Assembly (NCBI RefSeq): GCF_904849725.1
Contig: NC_058524.1
Location: forward strand, 348,623,823-348,687,822
DNA from: Hordeum vulgare subsp. vulgare
Taxonomy: Eukaryota; Streptophyta; Magnoliopsida; Poales; Poaceae
DNA length: 64,000 nucleotides
Reading direction: 5' to 3'
How positions within the stretch are numbered: position 1 is the first letter of the stretch; every line of letters begins with the position of its first letter. This document shows, one piece after another, positions 22,302 through 36,100 of the stretch. The position numbers were made by a program, and so were the translations under genes. Below the pieces are notes generated by a model. The model worked only from the letters and a program-made list of their open reading frames with translations, had not been told where the DNA came from and searched no databases.

Positions 22302-23556
22302 GATCTACAACACAAATATATTCAAAGTGGACTTAGACTATGTTCAAGATAATTAGAGTTTAACTTAATCATAATTATACGCTAAACTCCCACTCAAAAA
22401 GTACATCTCTCTAGTCATTTGAGTGGTTCATGATCCACTTACACTAGCTCATGTCCGATCATCACGTGTGTTGAGTATAGTTTCAGTGGTAAGCATCCCT
22501 ATGCTAACCATATCATCTATATGATTCATGATCGACCTTTCGGTCTCATTTGTTCCGAGGCCATGTCTGCACATGCTAGGCTCGTCAAGCTTAACCCGAG
22601 TGTTCCGCGTGTGCAACTGTTTTGCACCCGTTGTATGTGAACGTTGAGTCTATCACACCCGATCATCACGTGGTGTCTCGAAACGACGAATTGTAGCAAC
22701 GGTGCACAGTCGGGGAGAACACAATTTCGTCTTGAAATTTTAGTGAGAGATCACCTCATAATGCTACCGTCGTTCTAAGCAAAATAAGGTGCATAAAAGG
22801 ATTAACATCACATGCAATTCATAAGTGACATGATATGGCCATCATCACGTGCTTCTTGATCTTCATCACCAAAGCACCGGCACGATCTTCTTGTCACCGG
22901 CGCCACACCATGATCTCCATCAACGTGTCGCCATCAGGGTTGTCATGCTACTCATGCTATTACTACTAAACCTACATCCTAGCAAAATAGTAAACGCATC
23001 TGCAAGCACAAACATTAGTATAAAGGCAACCCTATGGCTCCTGCCGGTTGCCGTACCAGCGACGTGCAAGTCGATATTATCTATTACAACATGATCATCT
23101 CATACATCCAATATATCACATCACATCGTTGGCCATATCACATCACAAGCATACCCTCAAAAACAAGTTAGACGTCCTCTAATTTTGTTGTTGCATGTTT
23201 TACGTGGTGACCATGGGTATCTAGTAGGATCGCATCTTACTTACGCAAACACCACAACGGATATATATGAGTTGCTATTTCACCTCATCCAAGGACCTCC
23301 TCGGTCAAATCCGATTCAACTAAAGTTGGAGAAACCGACACTTGCCAGTCATCTTTGAGCAACGGGGTTACTCGTAGCGATGAAACCAGTCTCTCGTAAG
23401 CGTACGAGTAATGTCGGTCCAAGCCGCTTCAATCCAACAATACCGCGGAATCAAGAAAAGACTAAGGAGGGCAGCAAAACGCACATCACCGCCCACAAAA
23501 ACTTTTGTGTTCTACTCGAGAAGACATCTACGCATGAACCTAGCTCTTGATGCCAC
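22302..23556 (-). other. A untranslated leader with primer-binding site
   Basis: This is a non-coding leader between the 5' LTR and gag. The primer site at 23543-23555 reads TGGCATCAAGAGC on the minus strand, similar to the Met-tRNA site but not exact. The stretch 22390-23556 closely matches the leader of B. Confidence 0.8.
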
Positions 23557-25372
23557 TGTTGGGGAACGTCGCATGGGAAACAAAAATTTTCCTACGCTCA
23601 CGAAGACCTATCATGGTGATGTCCATCTACGAGAGGGGATGAGTGATCTACGTACCCTTGTAGACCGTACAGCAGAAGCGTTAGTGAACGCGGTTGACGT
23701 AGTGGAACGTCCTCACGGCCCTCGATCCGCCCCGCGAACAATCCCGCGATCAGTCCCACGATCTAGTACCGAACGGACGGCACCTCCGCGTTCAGCACAC
23801 GTACAGCTCGACGATGATCTCGGCCTTCTTGATCCAACAGGAGAGACGGAGAGGTAGAAGAGTTCTCCGGCAGCGTGACGGCACTCCGGAGGTTGGTGAT
23901 GATCTCGTCTCAGCAGGGCTCCGCCCGAGCTCCGCAGAAACGCGATCTAGAGGAAAAACCGTGGAGGTATGTGGTCGGGCTTCCATGGAAAAGTCATCTC
24001 AAATCAGCCCTAAAACGTCCGTATATATAGGTGGGAGAGGGGGGGCCTTGCGTTGGGGCTCAAGGAGCCCCAAGGGGGTCGGCCGAGCCAAGGGGGAAGG
24101 TCTCCCCCCCAAACCGAGTTGGACTTGGTTTGGTGGGTGGGAGTCCTTCCTTCCCTTCCCACCTCCTTTTTTTTTCTTTCTCTTTGATTTTTCTTCCAAT
24201 GCGCATAGGGCCCCTTTTGGGCTGTCCCACCAGCCCACTAAGGGCTGGTGCGCCACCCTCAAAGCCTATGGGCTTCCCCGGGGTGGGTTGCCCCCCCGGT
24301 GAACTCCCGGAACCCATTCGTCATTCCCGGTACATTCCCGGTAACTCCGAAAACCTTCCGGTAATCAAATGAGATCATCCTATATATCAATCTTCGTTTC
24401 CGGACCATTCCGGAAACCCTCGTGACGTCCGTGATCTCATCCGGGACTCCGAACAACATTCGGTAACCAACCATATAACTCAAATACGCATAAAACAACG
24501 TCGAACCTTAAGTGTGCAGACCCTGCGGGTTCGAGAACTATGTAGACATGACCCGAGAGAGTCCTCGGTCAATATCCAATAGCGGGACCTGGATGCCCAT
24601 ATTGGATCCTACATATTCTACGAAGAACTTATCGTTTCAACCTCAGTGTCAAGGATTCATATAATCCCGTATGTCATTCCCTTTGTCCTTTGGTATGTTA
24701 CTTGCCCGAGATTCGATCGTCAGTATCCGCATACCTATTTCAATCTCGTTTACCGGCAAGTCTCTTTACTCGTTCCGTAATACAAGATCCCGCAAATTAC
24801 ACTAAGTCACATTGCTTGCAAGGCTTGTGTGTGATGTTGTATTACCGAGTGGGCCCCGAGATACCTCTCCGTCACACGGAGTGACAAATCCCAGTCTTGA
24901 TCCATACTAACTCAACTAACACCTTCGGAGATACCTGTAGAGCATCTTTATAGTCACCCAGTTACGTTGCGACGTTTGATACACACAAAGTATTCCTCCG
25001 GTGTCAGTGAGTTATATGATCTCATGGTCATAGGAACAAATACTTGACACGCCGAAAACAGTAGCAACAAAATGACACGATCAACATGCTACGTCTATTA
25101 GTTTGGGTCTAGTCCATCACGTGATTCTCCTAATGACGTGATCCAGTTATCAAGCAACAAATCCTTGTTCATAATCAGAAGACACTGACTATCTTTGATC
25201 AACTGGCTAGCCAACTAGAGGCTTGCTAGGGACAATGTTTTGTCTATGTATCCACACATGTAAATGAGTCTTCATTCAATACAATTATAGCATGGATAAT
25301 AAATGATTATCTTGATACAGGAATTATAATAATAACTATATTTATTATTGCCTCTAGGGCATAATTCCAACA
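23557..25372 (-). repeat. A 5' LTR (1816 bp)
   Basis: It runs from TGTTGGGG to CCAACA. The TATA motif at about 24021-24030 reads CTATATATAC on the minus strand. It differs from the A 3' LTR by a block of over 200 bp and many substitutions, so the two LTRs are not a fresh pair. Confidence 0.9.
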
Positions 25373-26615
25373 GAAGCAACACTGAAAAGGAAGGCACTAG
25401 GATGATAATCTAATCACTAAAGACAAGGGCGTGAGGGCGGGGAAAACAAAGACAACTTGGGACCGATGAGATGAAATCCAGAAAGAAATGAGAGATTGAT
25501 ATTGCAAAATTGGTAAGGATTGAATTCACTTAAAGAGAATCAAAGAGGTTGAAAAGAATTGATATGACGACTCCGGTTGAAAGAATTGATAAGACAATTT
25601 GATTGAGCAAAATAATTTGCAATCCCATAAAAATATGAGAACACCTCTTGGAAAAGATATGAAATCACCACTTGACATCGAAGCAACTCGAATTACCATG
25701 GTCCAACAAAACAACGGATGAGGCTTACAACACAAGTCGGAACAAACTCATGACAGAGATTTCGTCCGGTATTTTCGTGGATAGATTCGCACGGGCTCTA
25801 TCCTACAGTAGCCATCATGTACAGGGCAGTGCACACGACATACGAAGTGTCCTCGAGTTGTAGCAAGCTACAAGGACTCTTTAAGACACAACGAGAACCG
25901 CTGTAAGACGATCATGAACAAATGAATCCAGTTGATGTCGAACCCCAACCTCATATCATGCATCTGTTGGAAGATTGTCCTATAAGTAACTACTGGAATT
26001 CCCACCTAAGAACTCCCGAAATTTCTGGTCATGCAATCTGGTCCACGGATACAAGAAGTAATATATCACTCAACTTCCATAGTAACATGTCCAGTGTATC
26101 ACATCAATCAACACATAACCAGAGATCTTAGAAACTCATCTATCACAGATCCTTGTAATCACAATGATACTAAGTGTGGCGATACATCCAAACCTATCTG
26201 CACCAGTACTCGAAAGTCGTACTCCTCTCGCCACTATTAGTATTGGGGCAATTTAGAACATCCTTAGCCTTGAGATACTAAGAAATCTGAATGATAACGA
26301 TGTGCTCAAGAATCCCGTGGAGCTCAACTCTCCGGAATAAAATCAACACAGCAGGAGGCACCAAGTCAAAACTCCGTCACATCGACATTATATAGATTTC
26401 AAAAATATCCGCGTGATCCTAAAATTTTTTTGAGTGAGAAGAGGAGTAGAATTGAATTTATTACGTCAACATTCCTCACGAGAGCATAGAAGAGGAGAAA
26501 AAAGAATCCTACTCTCCGGTATAATTAGACTCAACGTAGTTTTTTTACTAGAGTCGACTCGGCAAGTTCGATCAATCAAGGGGGCTCCTAGGTCGGTACT
26601 TCTCTGATACCAACT
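25373..26615 (-). other. F internal leader remnant with primer-binding site
   Basis: No coding frame of note. The stretch around 25960-26300 is clearly related to the C leader around 43080-43400 (shared blocks such as GGTCATGCAATC and CACGGATACAAG). The primer site at 26603-26615 reads TTGGTATCAGAGA on the minus strand next to the 5' LTR. Everything downstream of this leader in F has been lost at the A border. Confidence 0.75.
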
Positions 26616-29600
26616 TGTCACGCCCCAGATGTGATCCTATCCTTATTTTGGCGCGAGGGCCTCGACAGGGATAGAAACGCATCACGTAGTTTCACAAGAA
26701 TGGATATTATTACAAGTACATGTACTGAAAAGATGAGTATAAGGAGTTGGCTTACACTCGCCACAAGCTACATCAGAGTCACAAAAGTACAATACATACA
26801 ATCATCAAGAAGAAGAGCAGGGTCCGTCTACGGACGAAAACAAACGATAAAAGAACGACGTCCATCCTTGCTATCCCAGGCTGCCGGCCTGGAACCCATC
26901 CTAGATCGATGAGGAAGAAGAAGAAACTCCAAGTGAACAATCATCGCGCTCACGTCAAAGTAACTCCTTACCTGTACCTGCAACTGGTGTTGTAGTAATC
27001 TGTGAGCCACATGGACTCATCAATCTCATTTCCAAAGGTATCAAGACCAACAAAGCTTAATGGGTGAGGTATGGTTAAGTGGTGAGGTTGCAACAAGCGA
27101 CTAAGCATTTATTTGAGGTGGCTAACTTACGAGTACAGGAATAAGAGGGGGATGATCTACGCATAGTGGACGTGAACTAATAATGATCAAATGAATGATC
27201 CTGAACACCTACATACGTCAGATATAACCCCACCGTGTCCTCGATCGGAGAAGGAGCTCACGAAAGAGACAGTCACGGTTACGCACTGAATTGGCAAGTT
27301 TTAATTAAGCTTACTTCAAGTTTTCTCGAACCGTATGTGAAACAAAGTTTCCACGTTGCGACATAACCGCGGGCACGACTTTCCGAAAGATTTAACCCTG
27401 CAGGTCCAACTGGTCCATCACAAATTACCACAAGCCGCATAGAAATCCTCGATCACGAAATTCGCGATCTCGTCGGACTCCTTAGTGGAAAACCTCAACT
27501 CTGAGATTACCCAAAGCATCACGAGAATCCCGATGCACAAGAAATTCGTCAAAGGTAAAACTAATCCTGCAAGGCCGCCCGACGTGTCGATGATCCCGAT
27601 TGGAGCCGCGTATCTCGTTCTCAGGACACGACGAATGAGCTAGACGTCAGGTTGGCTAAATCCTGGGTGACCAGGGGCCGCCGGGCATCGCTCAGTTTGG
27701 ACCAACACTCATGTGAAGCACTGGCCCGGGGGTTGATTAATTACTCCGCGGGTGCCAACGGGTCCCTATGAATTTTATTAGGTTATTAGGCAAATGTAGT
27801 ACCAAAGTTGGGCCTTGCCATACCAGCTTTAACCTAAGACAAATTATCAAGGGCGTCCCCATAACAACCCCGATCGTGTTAGGAGCACTCAATTATGGAA
27901 TATAACACCAGTAGCCGAAACTAAGGGGACAAAGGTGGAACAAAACACCAGGCTAGAAAGGTCGAGCCTTCCACCTTTTACCAAGTATATAGGTGCATTA
28001 AATTAAATATGATTTAATATCGTGATATAACAAGGAACCCATGTTATCACATGGAAGCAACTGCACCTTCAACTAGCAACGTTAACACATGGTTAAGCAA
28101 GCGGTAACATAGCCAATCACTGGTTTGCTAGGTTGTGAATAGGTTGAGTGTTTTCATGGCTATGTTGAGAGGCTAATATTTAACAGGTGGTAGGTAACGC
28201 GACATAACGAAAGAAACGAGACAACTAGCATGGAAATGATAGTAATGGCATCTAGGGAAATGATCATCTTGCGTGAGATCCATCTTGGGAGAAGAACAAC
28301 TTCGTGAAGCAGACCAACAGACATAGTCGAACGGGTCCTCACCTTCCGACACGCTTGCAGAACTATATCAGGACGAAGCAAAACGGAAACAAGCATCAAC
28401 AAAGATATTCACCACGACACATGCACGACATGATGCTTACCCTAATATGATGCATGATCAGTTCAAATATGCAAGGTAGGGCATGACGATTCACAACAAT
28501 CAAACACTACACATTAAGTGAAGCTCAATATGCAATGAGTTGCATATTTATGAAACTCCACGTTTAATTATTTAGTTCACTCCCGTAAGGTACACGACAA
28601 TATTAAAATGTTGCTAACATGGCAAGGGGTGTAGCATAAATTAAACTACCTATCTAGGCATTTTAAATGAGGCCGGAAACAACATATAACATCACCGAAA
28701 CGTCCCCACACGATAAATTAGAATTATGTCCAGATCTGAACTAACATGTTTTGATATTTGTTAAACAACAAAATAAAGTGGTTCACGTGATTCTACGAGT
28801 CGTTCCAATCAATTTACACATTGAGATCATTGCGAATGGAACTACGGTTCATTGCAAGATATGATGCCATGAATGCAATATGTATGCAATGACAGCCACA
28901 AGCATTCCAAACCAAGAAGGCAACAACAATTTATGAAACTACACGAGATTCTAACCAAGTTTCATATAGGACACGACCGAAACGGATGTTCAATAAATAC
29001 AAGCTACACAAGAAATATTTATAATCTGCCCAAAACAGCAACATGGCATTTTCTACACCCCAAAACAACGAGCTACATAATTCTAAAATGCTCAAACAAG
29101 ACATGAGGCAGTAGTGGTCAAGATGCGCAACAACACCCTACTAAATTCAACTAGCATGGAAGCATGGATCACTAGGAAAAGAACTCACAAAATGGCATCT
29201 GACTTAGTGAAAATCACACTTTGATAGTGAAGTTTTCGATCTGAAGGCATATTGACAGCAGTAAAACTATATGCTACAGGGCACTGAATGGCATGCAAAT
29301 TTACAGCATGCTAGAGAATCTTAAGGACTACAAATAACTCCATTGCACCAATCCCAAAGGAGTTGTAGATCACTAGCAAATATCATTGCAAGACAGCAAC
29401 AAAATATAACAGGTCTCAGACTTAGAAATATTTCAGCATCTCGAAATCAGCACTACTTTCTAGCATGTTGGCGACAAGCAAACAACACCTAAACATGGAT
29501 TTCTATAGCAACCAAAAATACCAGGGCTAGCCTACATATCCAAGAGCATATCTCTAGTTCACAACTAATTCATATCACGCATGAAATAAATCACACAAAA

Positions 29601-30415
29601 TAAACAAAAGGGCAACTTGGCAAAATATCATGCATGCAAACCTACTCGGAAGGCAAAAATAAATGCACAGTTAAATTCTATGGATTTTTCTACCCCGAAA
29701 ACGTATATAATATGTGGGGTTGCAAAATAAAACTAACGCCACACATATATGCGAGAATATGTCCTAAACACGACATAACAAACTATTGATACCTCCTACA
29801 TGCAAAAATGCAAGAAACTACTCCAAAATACATGGCAAAGGGTCACGAACATCATGAACATTTTACCTACGGGATTTGAACAAACCGGAGACACACAAAA
29901 ATTATCTACGCAACAATTAACCTATTAGGACAGCATGCAAATCTAGGCAAACGACGGGTCAAACCACTTGAAACATGCATGCAAGTTGCAAAATAATGTT
30001 CTACGTGAAAAACTACACAAGTTACATATCTAATTCGTCGTGATCCGATGCACATATTAAACATTATAGCCGTTTTAAAAATACCCTATTTTCTGAAATT
30101 ATTAAATCCGCAGGGATAATATAAAAATGTCCACGGGCCGAATCTGCTAACATGGGTCGAAACAGGGGGAGGGCGTAGCTTACTATCTTGCGCCACGGGC
30201 GCGTGCGAGTGTGGTTGATCTCAAAACGGTCAACGACGAACATGGAGAGAATCAGGAACTAATAACGGATGCATGTTTTGAAACTGGTGGCAACAGAGTG
30301 CCGATGCAATGCAGATGATGCGAATGATGCGATGATGAATGCGACACACAATTATAACACGACGACAATGAAATAAAAGGGGAATCTTCATGAGCGTCGG
30401 TCTCGGGCTGTGACA
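26616..30415 (-). repeat. F 5' LTR (3.8 kb)
   Basis: It starts TGTCACGCCCC and ends GGCTGTGACA. It shares ordered similarity with the LTRs of C and G (for example the CATAACCGCGGGCACG and ACCAAGTATATAGGTGCATTAA blocks), so the three are related families. There is no credible gene inside; the short frames have no recognised motifs. Confidence 0.8.
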
Positions 30416-30928
30416 TGAAGCTTCGTGGTGTTGTTGGGAGCCTGTAATTAAGTTATGGAGATTTCCCCAACCTTGTTTATACGGGTTCGGTGACCGCCCT
30501 CAAGGGTCTCTTAGTGGAATCACGACATCTTGCATTGTGCGAGGGCGTTAGGAGATTACTGTGGTTCTAGTGGCATCTTGGGAAGCATTGTGCCTCCACA
30601 CTGCCCCAAACGGAGATTATCATCCACAAGGGTGTGAACTTCGGGATACATTGTCGTATCCGTGTGCCTCAGTTATCTCATACCTAAGCTCTGTACTTAT
30701 GGACTTTACTTTGTGATAGACATATTGTTACTTGTTATATATCTTCTATCACTTAGTTGTTTATGTTGCTTAGCATAAGTTGTTGGTGCACATAGGTGAG
30801 CCTAGTTGTTTCGGGTTCTGTGCTTGACAAATTGAACGTTAGTTTTATTCCGCATTTGTTCAAGCCTAAACTGTAATTACTTTAAAGCGCCTATTCACCC
30901 CCCTCTAGGCGACATCCACGTCCTTTCA

Positions 30929-31559
30929 GCCTCTCTAGTTGCGTACCCACTGGGTGCACATAGGATTTTGCTATTAAAATTTGAAATAATATATATTCCA
31001 GAAAAATAAAACTTTGAAAAACATATAAAATAATTCATAAGTGAGATGAAAATAATTTATATATGAAAGTTGGCCAAAAAATATAGCGAATGTCAATATT
31101 CATCCACATACGTGTTAACCCCCTCTAACATAATCGACATGACCATTTTTTCTCAGGATCCTATGAAAGAATCATTACGTGGAGCTGTGAAAATATCTGC
31201 CACATATTTTCCCTGTTCTTTTAAAATATTTAGCGATGCATTAGAGCATATCATGAACACACCTAGCCATGACATGCATTGTGTTGCATTTGTCTAATCT
31301 ATTAATCATCAGTTTCCCCAATGTTTCTTCTTTTCTAGTAGACCTTGATAATGCGATAGACGCCAAACTATTGTTTATCCAGCGATTGAGTACACTGGGG
31401 TATCCAATTTTTTCTGCAGGGCAACCAGGCAAGCAAAACCCCCATGACCATTTCTGTATTGCCTATTCTCTCTCTCTCTCTACTATATGCAATAGCTATA
31501 TTTACCGTTGTTGTTTGGTAGATCCCATTCTGATGCATAGCTTGATTTTGTATCCTATT
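30929..31559. other. Spacer, nothing recognised
   Basis: AT-rich DNA with a short CT-rich microsatellite near 31468-31481. A 101-codon frame at 31269-31574 has no recognisable motif and overlaps antisense frames, so I do not call it. Confidence 0.4.
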
Positions 31560-33161
31560 ATAAATGTTTACTAGTCATCCTAGCATGCCTAGTTTAGCTA
31601 TGCTGGTCTTCCATCAGTTGTCCCTACACCCTTGTCTATTTACAATGCTATACTATTGGGCCATGATCCCTTTGGGTGATGATCACAAATATACTTATAC
31701 TACTATAATAAACATGTTCATACTAAAATCGGGTCATCTCAAAGAGCACCCACGAGTGATGCTCTGTTGAAGTCGGGTTGGCTCCAAGAGAACCTGCGAG
31801 TGATTCATTGTGGTAGCTGGTTGTTATAGGTATCACCCATGATGTGGTGGTAGCTCGGGATCTGTCCCGATAGCTGACATGAACTTTCACTTCGTTGGAG
31901 CGGCAAGGCAGGTAGGGGCCACCTAGGAGAGAGGTGGGCCCGGGCCCTGGGCGTATTCCATGACTGAATGAAATAATAATACTCTTAATGAGATTTGGTC
32001 AATTGATCTGAGATAGTCACTGACATACACACAGTAACTACTGCGCGGGATAATGGTTTATGGGTCCCTCGGTGTCATACATTCTCGTGAAAGTTCTGTT
32101 AGGCATTTCAATTTAGCAGCACGGAGATCATCAAATATCCTCCGATCAGGTGAGGCCAGACCATCCACACAACATGCAGAATTGCTTAGAGTGATTGGAC
32201 CATGATCCCTTCGCGCCTAGGATGTACACCCACGAGGTGACCTCTGTGCGTGGCATAGGTAGGACTACGGCATGTCGATTATCCGAGGTTGGGAATTATA
32301 CAAAAAGTGTGTCCGGTGAGAGGTAATTGAGCGTATCGGGTTATGTTGTGCACCCCTGTAGGACAGTAAACTATTCGAATAGCCATGTCTACACTAACAT
32401 GACATTTGGATATATTAGAGTATCTCAATCATATAGAACTTGAACCCTATACTCGATGAAATACATTACTCAATAAATATGGAATGCCCACCAATCTTTC
32501 ATCGCAGGGAGACAAGGAAGGATCTCAAGGAGTTGGCTTGTTGTGTTAACTACCAGTTGGTACCGTATGCGCTCATAATCTTTATTTGTCACAAGATGAC
32601 CCCTTCTCTTCTCTTGCTACAATACGGTGGCGCTTGTATTACATAGAGATTCTCCGTTATTTCTGGCATTTCTGCAGTACAGTCCACTGATATACCCCTT
32701 TCTTGATACCGATGCATAAGTATCATAGTTCTGATGTAAGTCTTGTGAGTACTTTGGATAAGTTCTCACCGTTGCATTGCTTCTCTTTTCACTCTACTTG
32801 GTTGCTGTGATCAGATGGTGGAGTCTAAGAGCTAGAGGATCCCGAGGATGATTTCTACTTGCAGTTCAACATTGAGGATTACTTTAGAGGTCCTAGGCAG
32901 GATGCATGCACTTCTTTGATCTAGTGTCATTGTTTTGCTCAGCCTTCTTAAGGCACCCTTGTAATTATCTATAGTCAGACCTAACTTTTGATGTAATATC
33001 GGGTCTTTCAACCCTTGCTGGTAATAATATTGTTTCCTTGTTTTAATTTGTGTTGTAGGGTTGTGTTGTGATATTAACGTGAGTCACCGTTCATGATCAT
33101 GCGTGTATGTTTAGAGCACGATTATAAACAAAGGCATCAAATAAGTTGTACTCTTTGTGAA
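31560..33161 (+). repeat. Probable Gypsy LTR remnant
   Basis: The texture (phrases such as GTGGTAGCTCGGGATCTGTCCCGATAG split by short indels, GGTTTATGGGTCCCTCGGTG, and TTGTGTTGTAGGGTTGTGTTGTGATATTA) resembles grass Gypsy LTRs that I recognise only by style. No ends, primer site or coding domain could be fixed. Element C is inserted at its right side. Confidence 0.4.
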
Positions 33162-36100
33162 TGTAACGACCAAGATGCGGTCCTTTCCAATCTGGGGGTC
33201 GAGGCCCCCGAATAGGAAAGAAGCGCATCTAAGCGTTTCGCAAGCAAGTAACATAGCACAAAATAATAATACAAGTAGACAATTCGGGATTCAACTGTCT
33301 TCTTATTAATAACTCAGAGTACAACACAGATACAATCAAGGTAGTTCCGCTACGGACTACAAAACATGGAAAATGCTATGCTACCCTGCTGCAGGCCCAC
33401 GATCACGACCACGCCTCAGACCTCGGGATAGTTCACGTAAAGGCGGTCTGTCTCCTCGTCGTACTGCCACGCCAGCTGGGTGCCGTCGGGATCATCTGCC
33501 TCTGGGGTACCTGTACCTGCTGGGAGTTTCGGAGGAATCCGTGAGCCACGGGGACTCAGCAATCTAAGACCTTGGTGCCAGAACTAGTCATGTTATTGGG
33601 TAAGGTAGGGGTGAAGTGTATCAGGCTGCTGCATCCTATGATTGAATAAGTGGCTAACTTACGCAAAAGAGAAGTGAAGGTGGTCTACGCTAACGGTCGG
33701 GATTACTTGATCAGTAAGTGATCCTCAACACCTACCTACGGCATTCATAACCCCACCGTGTTCCCGATCGAAGATAGATCTTCGAAGGGACAGTCACGGT
33801 TACTGACACAGTTGGCAGTTTTATTAGTTTATGTTTAAGTTCTCTAATACCGGATGTTAACAAAATATTCCAAGTTGCCACATAACCGCGGGCACGGCTT
33901 TCCGAAAGATTAAACCCTGCAGGGGTGCTCCAACTAGTCCATCACAAATGAACACAGGCCGCAAAGGCATCCTCTATCACGAATCTCGTGATCTCGTCGG
34001 ATTCCTTAGAGGAAACCTCAACTCTGGGGGTAACCAAAGCTTCACTGGGATTCCTATACGCAAGATATACCACTAAGGTAAGGCAAGACTAGCAGGACCT
34101 CCCGACGTGTCGACGACCCTGATAAGAGCCACGTATCTCAGTCTCAGGACACGCCGGATGCGCGATGGTTACCACGCCAAAACACCGAGTTGCCCCGGGG
34201 AGCGTAATAAGCTGCTCTGGATTGGACCCACACTCATGAGGAGCACTGGCCCGGGTTGTTGATTAAGGATCCTCGGGGTAGCTACTCCCTATACAGATTA
34301 TTATTAAGTTATTAGCAAATTAACACCAATGTTGGGTCCTGCCGGACAAGCCTTAGCACTACGCGATTTATCAAGGGGGTCCCCATAACAACCCCGAACG
34401 TGTTAGGAGCGATCATTATGGAATCAAACACCGGTAACCGGTAACTAAGGCAGCAATAACGGAACAAAGCACCCGGCAAAAGGCTAGGCCTCCCGTCATT
34501 TACCAAGTATATAGGTGCATTAATTAAATAACAGAATTTAATATAATGATATCAAGCTCATGTCATCACATGAGTTTAAAACACCTGCAACTAACAATGC
34601 TAACATTAGTAGCTGAGCAAGCCTACTTAGCCACACAAGTTTGCTAGGAAGGGGAACGGTGTATGGGCTCATGGCATATGAAGAGGCAATTTAATTTCAG
34701 TGGTAGGCAGCGAGCAATATGACATGGAAACGAACTAACATAAAAAGTCTAGAGATGGAATCAAGGTCATATCATCTTGCCTGTGATATCCTCAGCTTGG
34801 AATGGTTCTGGATCGTTCTGCACGTACTCTCCTGACTCCACGTATTCGTTCTCCGCTCCTGGTGCTACCCAACATAAGAATAACAGCCAATGAACAGCAG
34901 CACCACAAGATGCAACAATCACATGATGCATGAGATGAAAGTTGAGCATGCACCACTATTTGTATCACTAGCACAAGCAAAATAAACTACAGCAAGTTTC
35001 TGGACGGAACTTTGCACTACACTATTTTGACATGCATGAGAATGACATGAATAGATGCGTCTCATAAAAACGGTGCAAAACCATATCAAGAACATTGCAA
35101 ACGGAGCTACGGATCAACGGGAATCAACGAAACAAGATATGAAGCTCTACTTGAAAGATTCAACACCACACACACAATTGGCACAAATCTGGTATTCCCA
35201 GGTTGCCAAGACATGTAATAACCCAACATGAATAAAATGGAGCAAGGTAGAACACCACAACATCAATTAAGCACATACTTTGAACAAAATGGCACAACTA
35301 CATAATCTTCCAGAATCTGCATCTTAGCTGTTTCGGAGCAACATGCAACATAGCTACAGGACTTCAAACATGACAAATAATATATGTGGCTGTTGCCAAC
35401 CAAGAACGCTACAAGCACCAGCAAGAATCACAGCAAAATGAATTAAACTCTAGAAGATACAAGGCCACAAACTTTCCCAAAACCATCAGATCTCAGGGAC
35501 TTGGTGAAAATTCCTGCACCTGAGTTTCTATTTCTGTTCTGAAGCCTTTTTACGGCAACCAAAACACAAGCTACTGGACTCCAAATGATTTGAAAATTGA
35601 CAGGAAGCTTCACAAATATATCAGGTTCAAAATACTAGCACTGAACTAAGGCCAGTTCTCAACAGAATGACCAGCACATCCTTATCTACAGGGGAAGAAA
35701 ATGTTTCAGAGTTCAATAATCTGGAATTTTCCAGCCACATGCCCACTTTGTCTAGGCATAGATTGCACACACATGACACCAAGAGGTAATTGACACCACT
35801 ATGGTGTAAAGCAAAAACCCCTTCTATTAACACAAAAACAGCCATGCCCTTGGGCTCCACCTATATCATGGAATCAAGGACCATACTTTCAACAAAACTG
35901 TAAATGCAACTCCATAAGGTATCCTTCTAAGATGACTACTACATAGGGTGAGTTTCATGTGCACAATGACAAAGTGACATGGGGGTTTGAACCCCATGTT
36001 TGTGTCATGCACATCAACAACACCAACACATATGTCACACTATCACTAGCATCAAGCACAACAAAATATAACTCCTATGTTACAAGAGAGTCTGCACACC

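Larger units (their letters stand above)
8088..25372 (-). mobile_element. Copia retrotransposon 'A' (Angela/BARE-1 lineage), disrupted by B
   Basis: The ends are TGTTGGGG at 8088 and CCAACA at 25372. On the minus strand the order is 5' LTR (23557-25372), primer site, leader, gag-protease-integrase-RT-RNase H, polypurine tract, 3' LTR (8088-9687). Integrase before RT defines Copia. B interrupts the RNase H region. The flanking 5-mers differ (ACAAG at 8083-8087, GAAGC at 25373-25377), and the two flanks are different parts of F. A is therefore probably a product of recombination between two insertions. Confidence 0.85.
7936..30415 (-). mobile_element. Gypsy LTR retrotransposon 'F', partly deleted, containing A and B
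   Basis: F starts TGTAACGCCC at 7936, ends GGCTGTGACA at 30415, and is flanked by a perfect 5-bp duplication TGAAG (7931-7935 and 30416-30420). It is oriented on the minus strand, with the 5' LTR at the right and a Met-tRNA-type primer site beside it. Only 152 bp of the 3' LTR (7936-8087) and about 1.2 kb of 5' internal DNA (25373-26615) remain. The rest of the 3' LTR and all the coding region are missing at the place occupied by element A. The leader resembles that of element C, so F and C belong to related families. Confidence 0.8.
5906..30928 (+). mobile_element. Solo LTR 'E', Copia-like, split by nested element F
   Basis: The LTR begins TGTTAGAGCATA (5906) and ends CGTCCTTTCA (30928). 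Its two pieces, 5906-7935 and 30416-30928, total about 2.54 kb once F is removed. It resembles LTRs I associate with Triticeae SIRE/Maximus-type Copia elements, though that name is from memory. No primer-binding site follows the right end and no polypurine tract precedes the left end, so it is best read as a solo LTR. Flanking 5-mers are GCCAT and GCCTC, only a partial target-duplication match. Confidence 0.6.

Noticed and set aside
5901..30933. A perfect target duplication for LTR E
   Set aside because: The flanking 5-mers GCCAT and GCCTC match at only three positions, so I report E as a solo LTR without a confirmed duplication.
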